Positions 63,820-64,000 of a DNA stretch of 64,000 nt are shown here, one piece after another (position 1 is the first letter of the stretch; each line of letters starts with the position of its first letter). Under the pieces are notes generated by a model. The model saw only the letters and a program-made list of their open reading frames with translations, was not told the DNA's origin and ran no database searches. Position numbers and translations under genes: made by a program. The stretch is from Pseudoalteromonas ruthenica (lineage in GTDB: Bacteria; Pseudomonadota; Gammaproteobacteria; Enterobacterales; Alteromonadaceae): positions 1,488,001 through 1,552,000 of the forward strand of contig NZ_CP023396.1 in the NCBI RefSeq assembly GCF_008808095.1. Reading direction: 5' to 3'.

Positions 63820-64000
63820 TTAAAGCTTTGCTAACCCTTGGCTTAGATCTGCAATAATCTCATTAACATCTTCTAAACCTATCGAAATGCGGACCAAGCC
63901 ATCGCTAATTCCTGCGGCTCGACGCTGTTCCGGTTCATAAGTAGAGTGAGTCATTGAAGCCGGGTGCTGAATAAGGGTTTCCGTATCACCTAAACTGACC
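63820..64000 (-). CDS. Methionine gamma-lyase-type PLP enzyme, C-terminal end only
   Basis: The last 59 residues of a Cys/Met metabolism PLP enzyme: [40 protein letters not shown], then [13 protein letters not shown]. The wording matches methionine gamma-lyases (MegL) best, but cystathionine gamma-synthase and beta/gamma-lyases share this segment. It continues beyond the right edge. Stop codon at 63820-63822; about 245 bp lie between it and the phhA start, with no gene seen. Confidence 0.82.
   Translation of the reverse strand, partial: VSLGDTETLIQHPASMTHSTYEPEQRRAAGISDGLVRISIGLEDVNEIIADLSQGLAKL

Overview
The window looks like chromosomal DNA of a marine gammaproteobacterium, most likely of the order Alteromonadales or a relative. 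The basis is the gene content (CysB, HrpA, RlmI, HtpG and DnaX of gammaproteobacterial type, a LasA-like protease, leucine dehydrogenase, phhA-phhB, an MHYT sensor kinase) and the Vibrio-type attC-like sites. I cannot name a genus.

Layout. 1-2534: 5' end of a periplasmic-sensor diguanylate cyclase. 2741-5832: LasA-like M23 protease (frameshifted at a C9 tract), CAT-like acetyltransferase, leucine dehydrogenase. 6198-23838: S9 peptidase, fumarase, pabB-nudL, sdaA, cysB, a membrane coiled-coil protein, purine permease, a SulA-like gene, ychJ, two tRNA-Tyr, a YgjP-like zincin, an MHYT hybrid kinase and the start of an HD-GYP regulator. 23839-41033: a second copy of 6634-23838 (about 17.2 kb, head to tail). 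41034-49600: rest of the HD-GYP regulator, VOC and HD proteins, rlmI, PilZ and REC proteins, hrpA, a CBS protein. 49649-52296: isoaspartyl peptidase, then a secreted metzincin preceded by a separate membrane-anchored protein that looks like its missing propeptide. 52603-54235: three small cassette-like genes separated by attC-like sites, with no integrase in view. 54715 to the end: tRNA-Ala, then the cluster apt-dnaX-ybaB-recR-htpG with a REC-histidine kinase inserted between ybaB and recR, then phhA-phhB and the 3' end of a methionine gamma-lyase gene.

The dominant fact is the 17.2-kb repeat. By eye the two copies differ by 25 short length changes (24 single-base, one of two bases; mostly in short homopolymers) and by no substitution that I noticed. 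The differences sum exactly to the 10-bp length difference. They pile up in the first 9.6 kb of copy 2 and, more sparsely, near the end of copy 1, that is, on both sides of the joint at 23838/23839. This is what two overlapping, poorly polished contig ends look like when joined without merging, so I regard the duplication and the 'pseudogenes' of copy 2 as a probable assembly artefact. The C-tract frameshifts in the LasA-like gene and in recR fit the same error type.

Functional themes: cyclic-di-GMP signalling (GGDEF, HD-GYP and PilZ proteins plus two kinase/regulator loci), secreted proteolysis (S9, LasA-like, metzincin with a split propeptide, isoaspartyl peptidase), amino-acid catabolism (leucine, serine, phenylalanine, methionine), and DNA replication and repair. 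The most original biology is the metzincin/propeptide gene pair; the cassette-like block is second.
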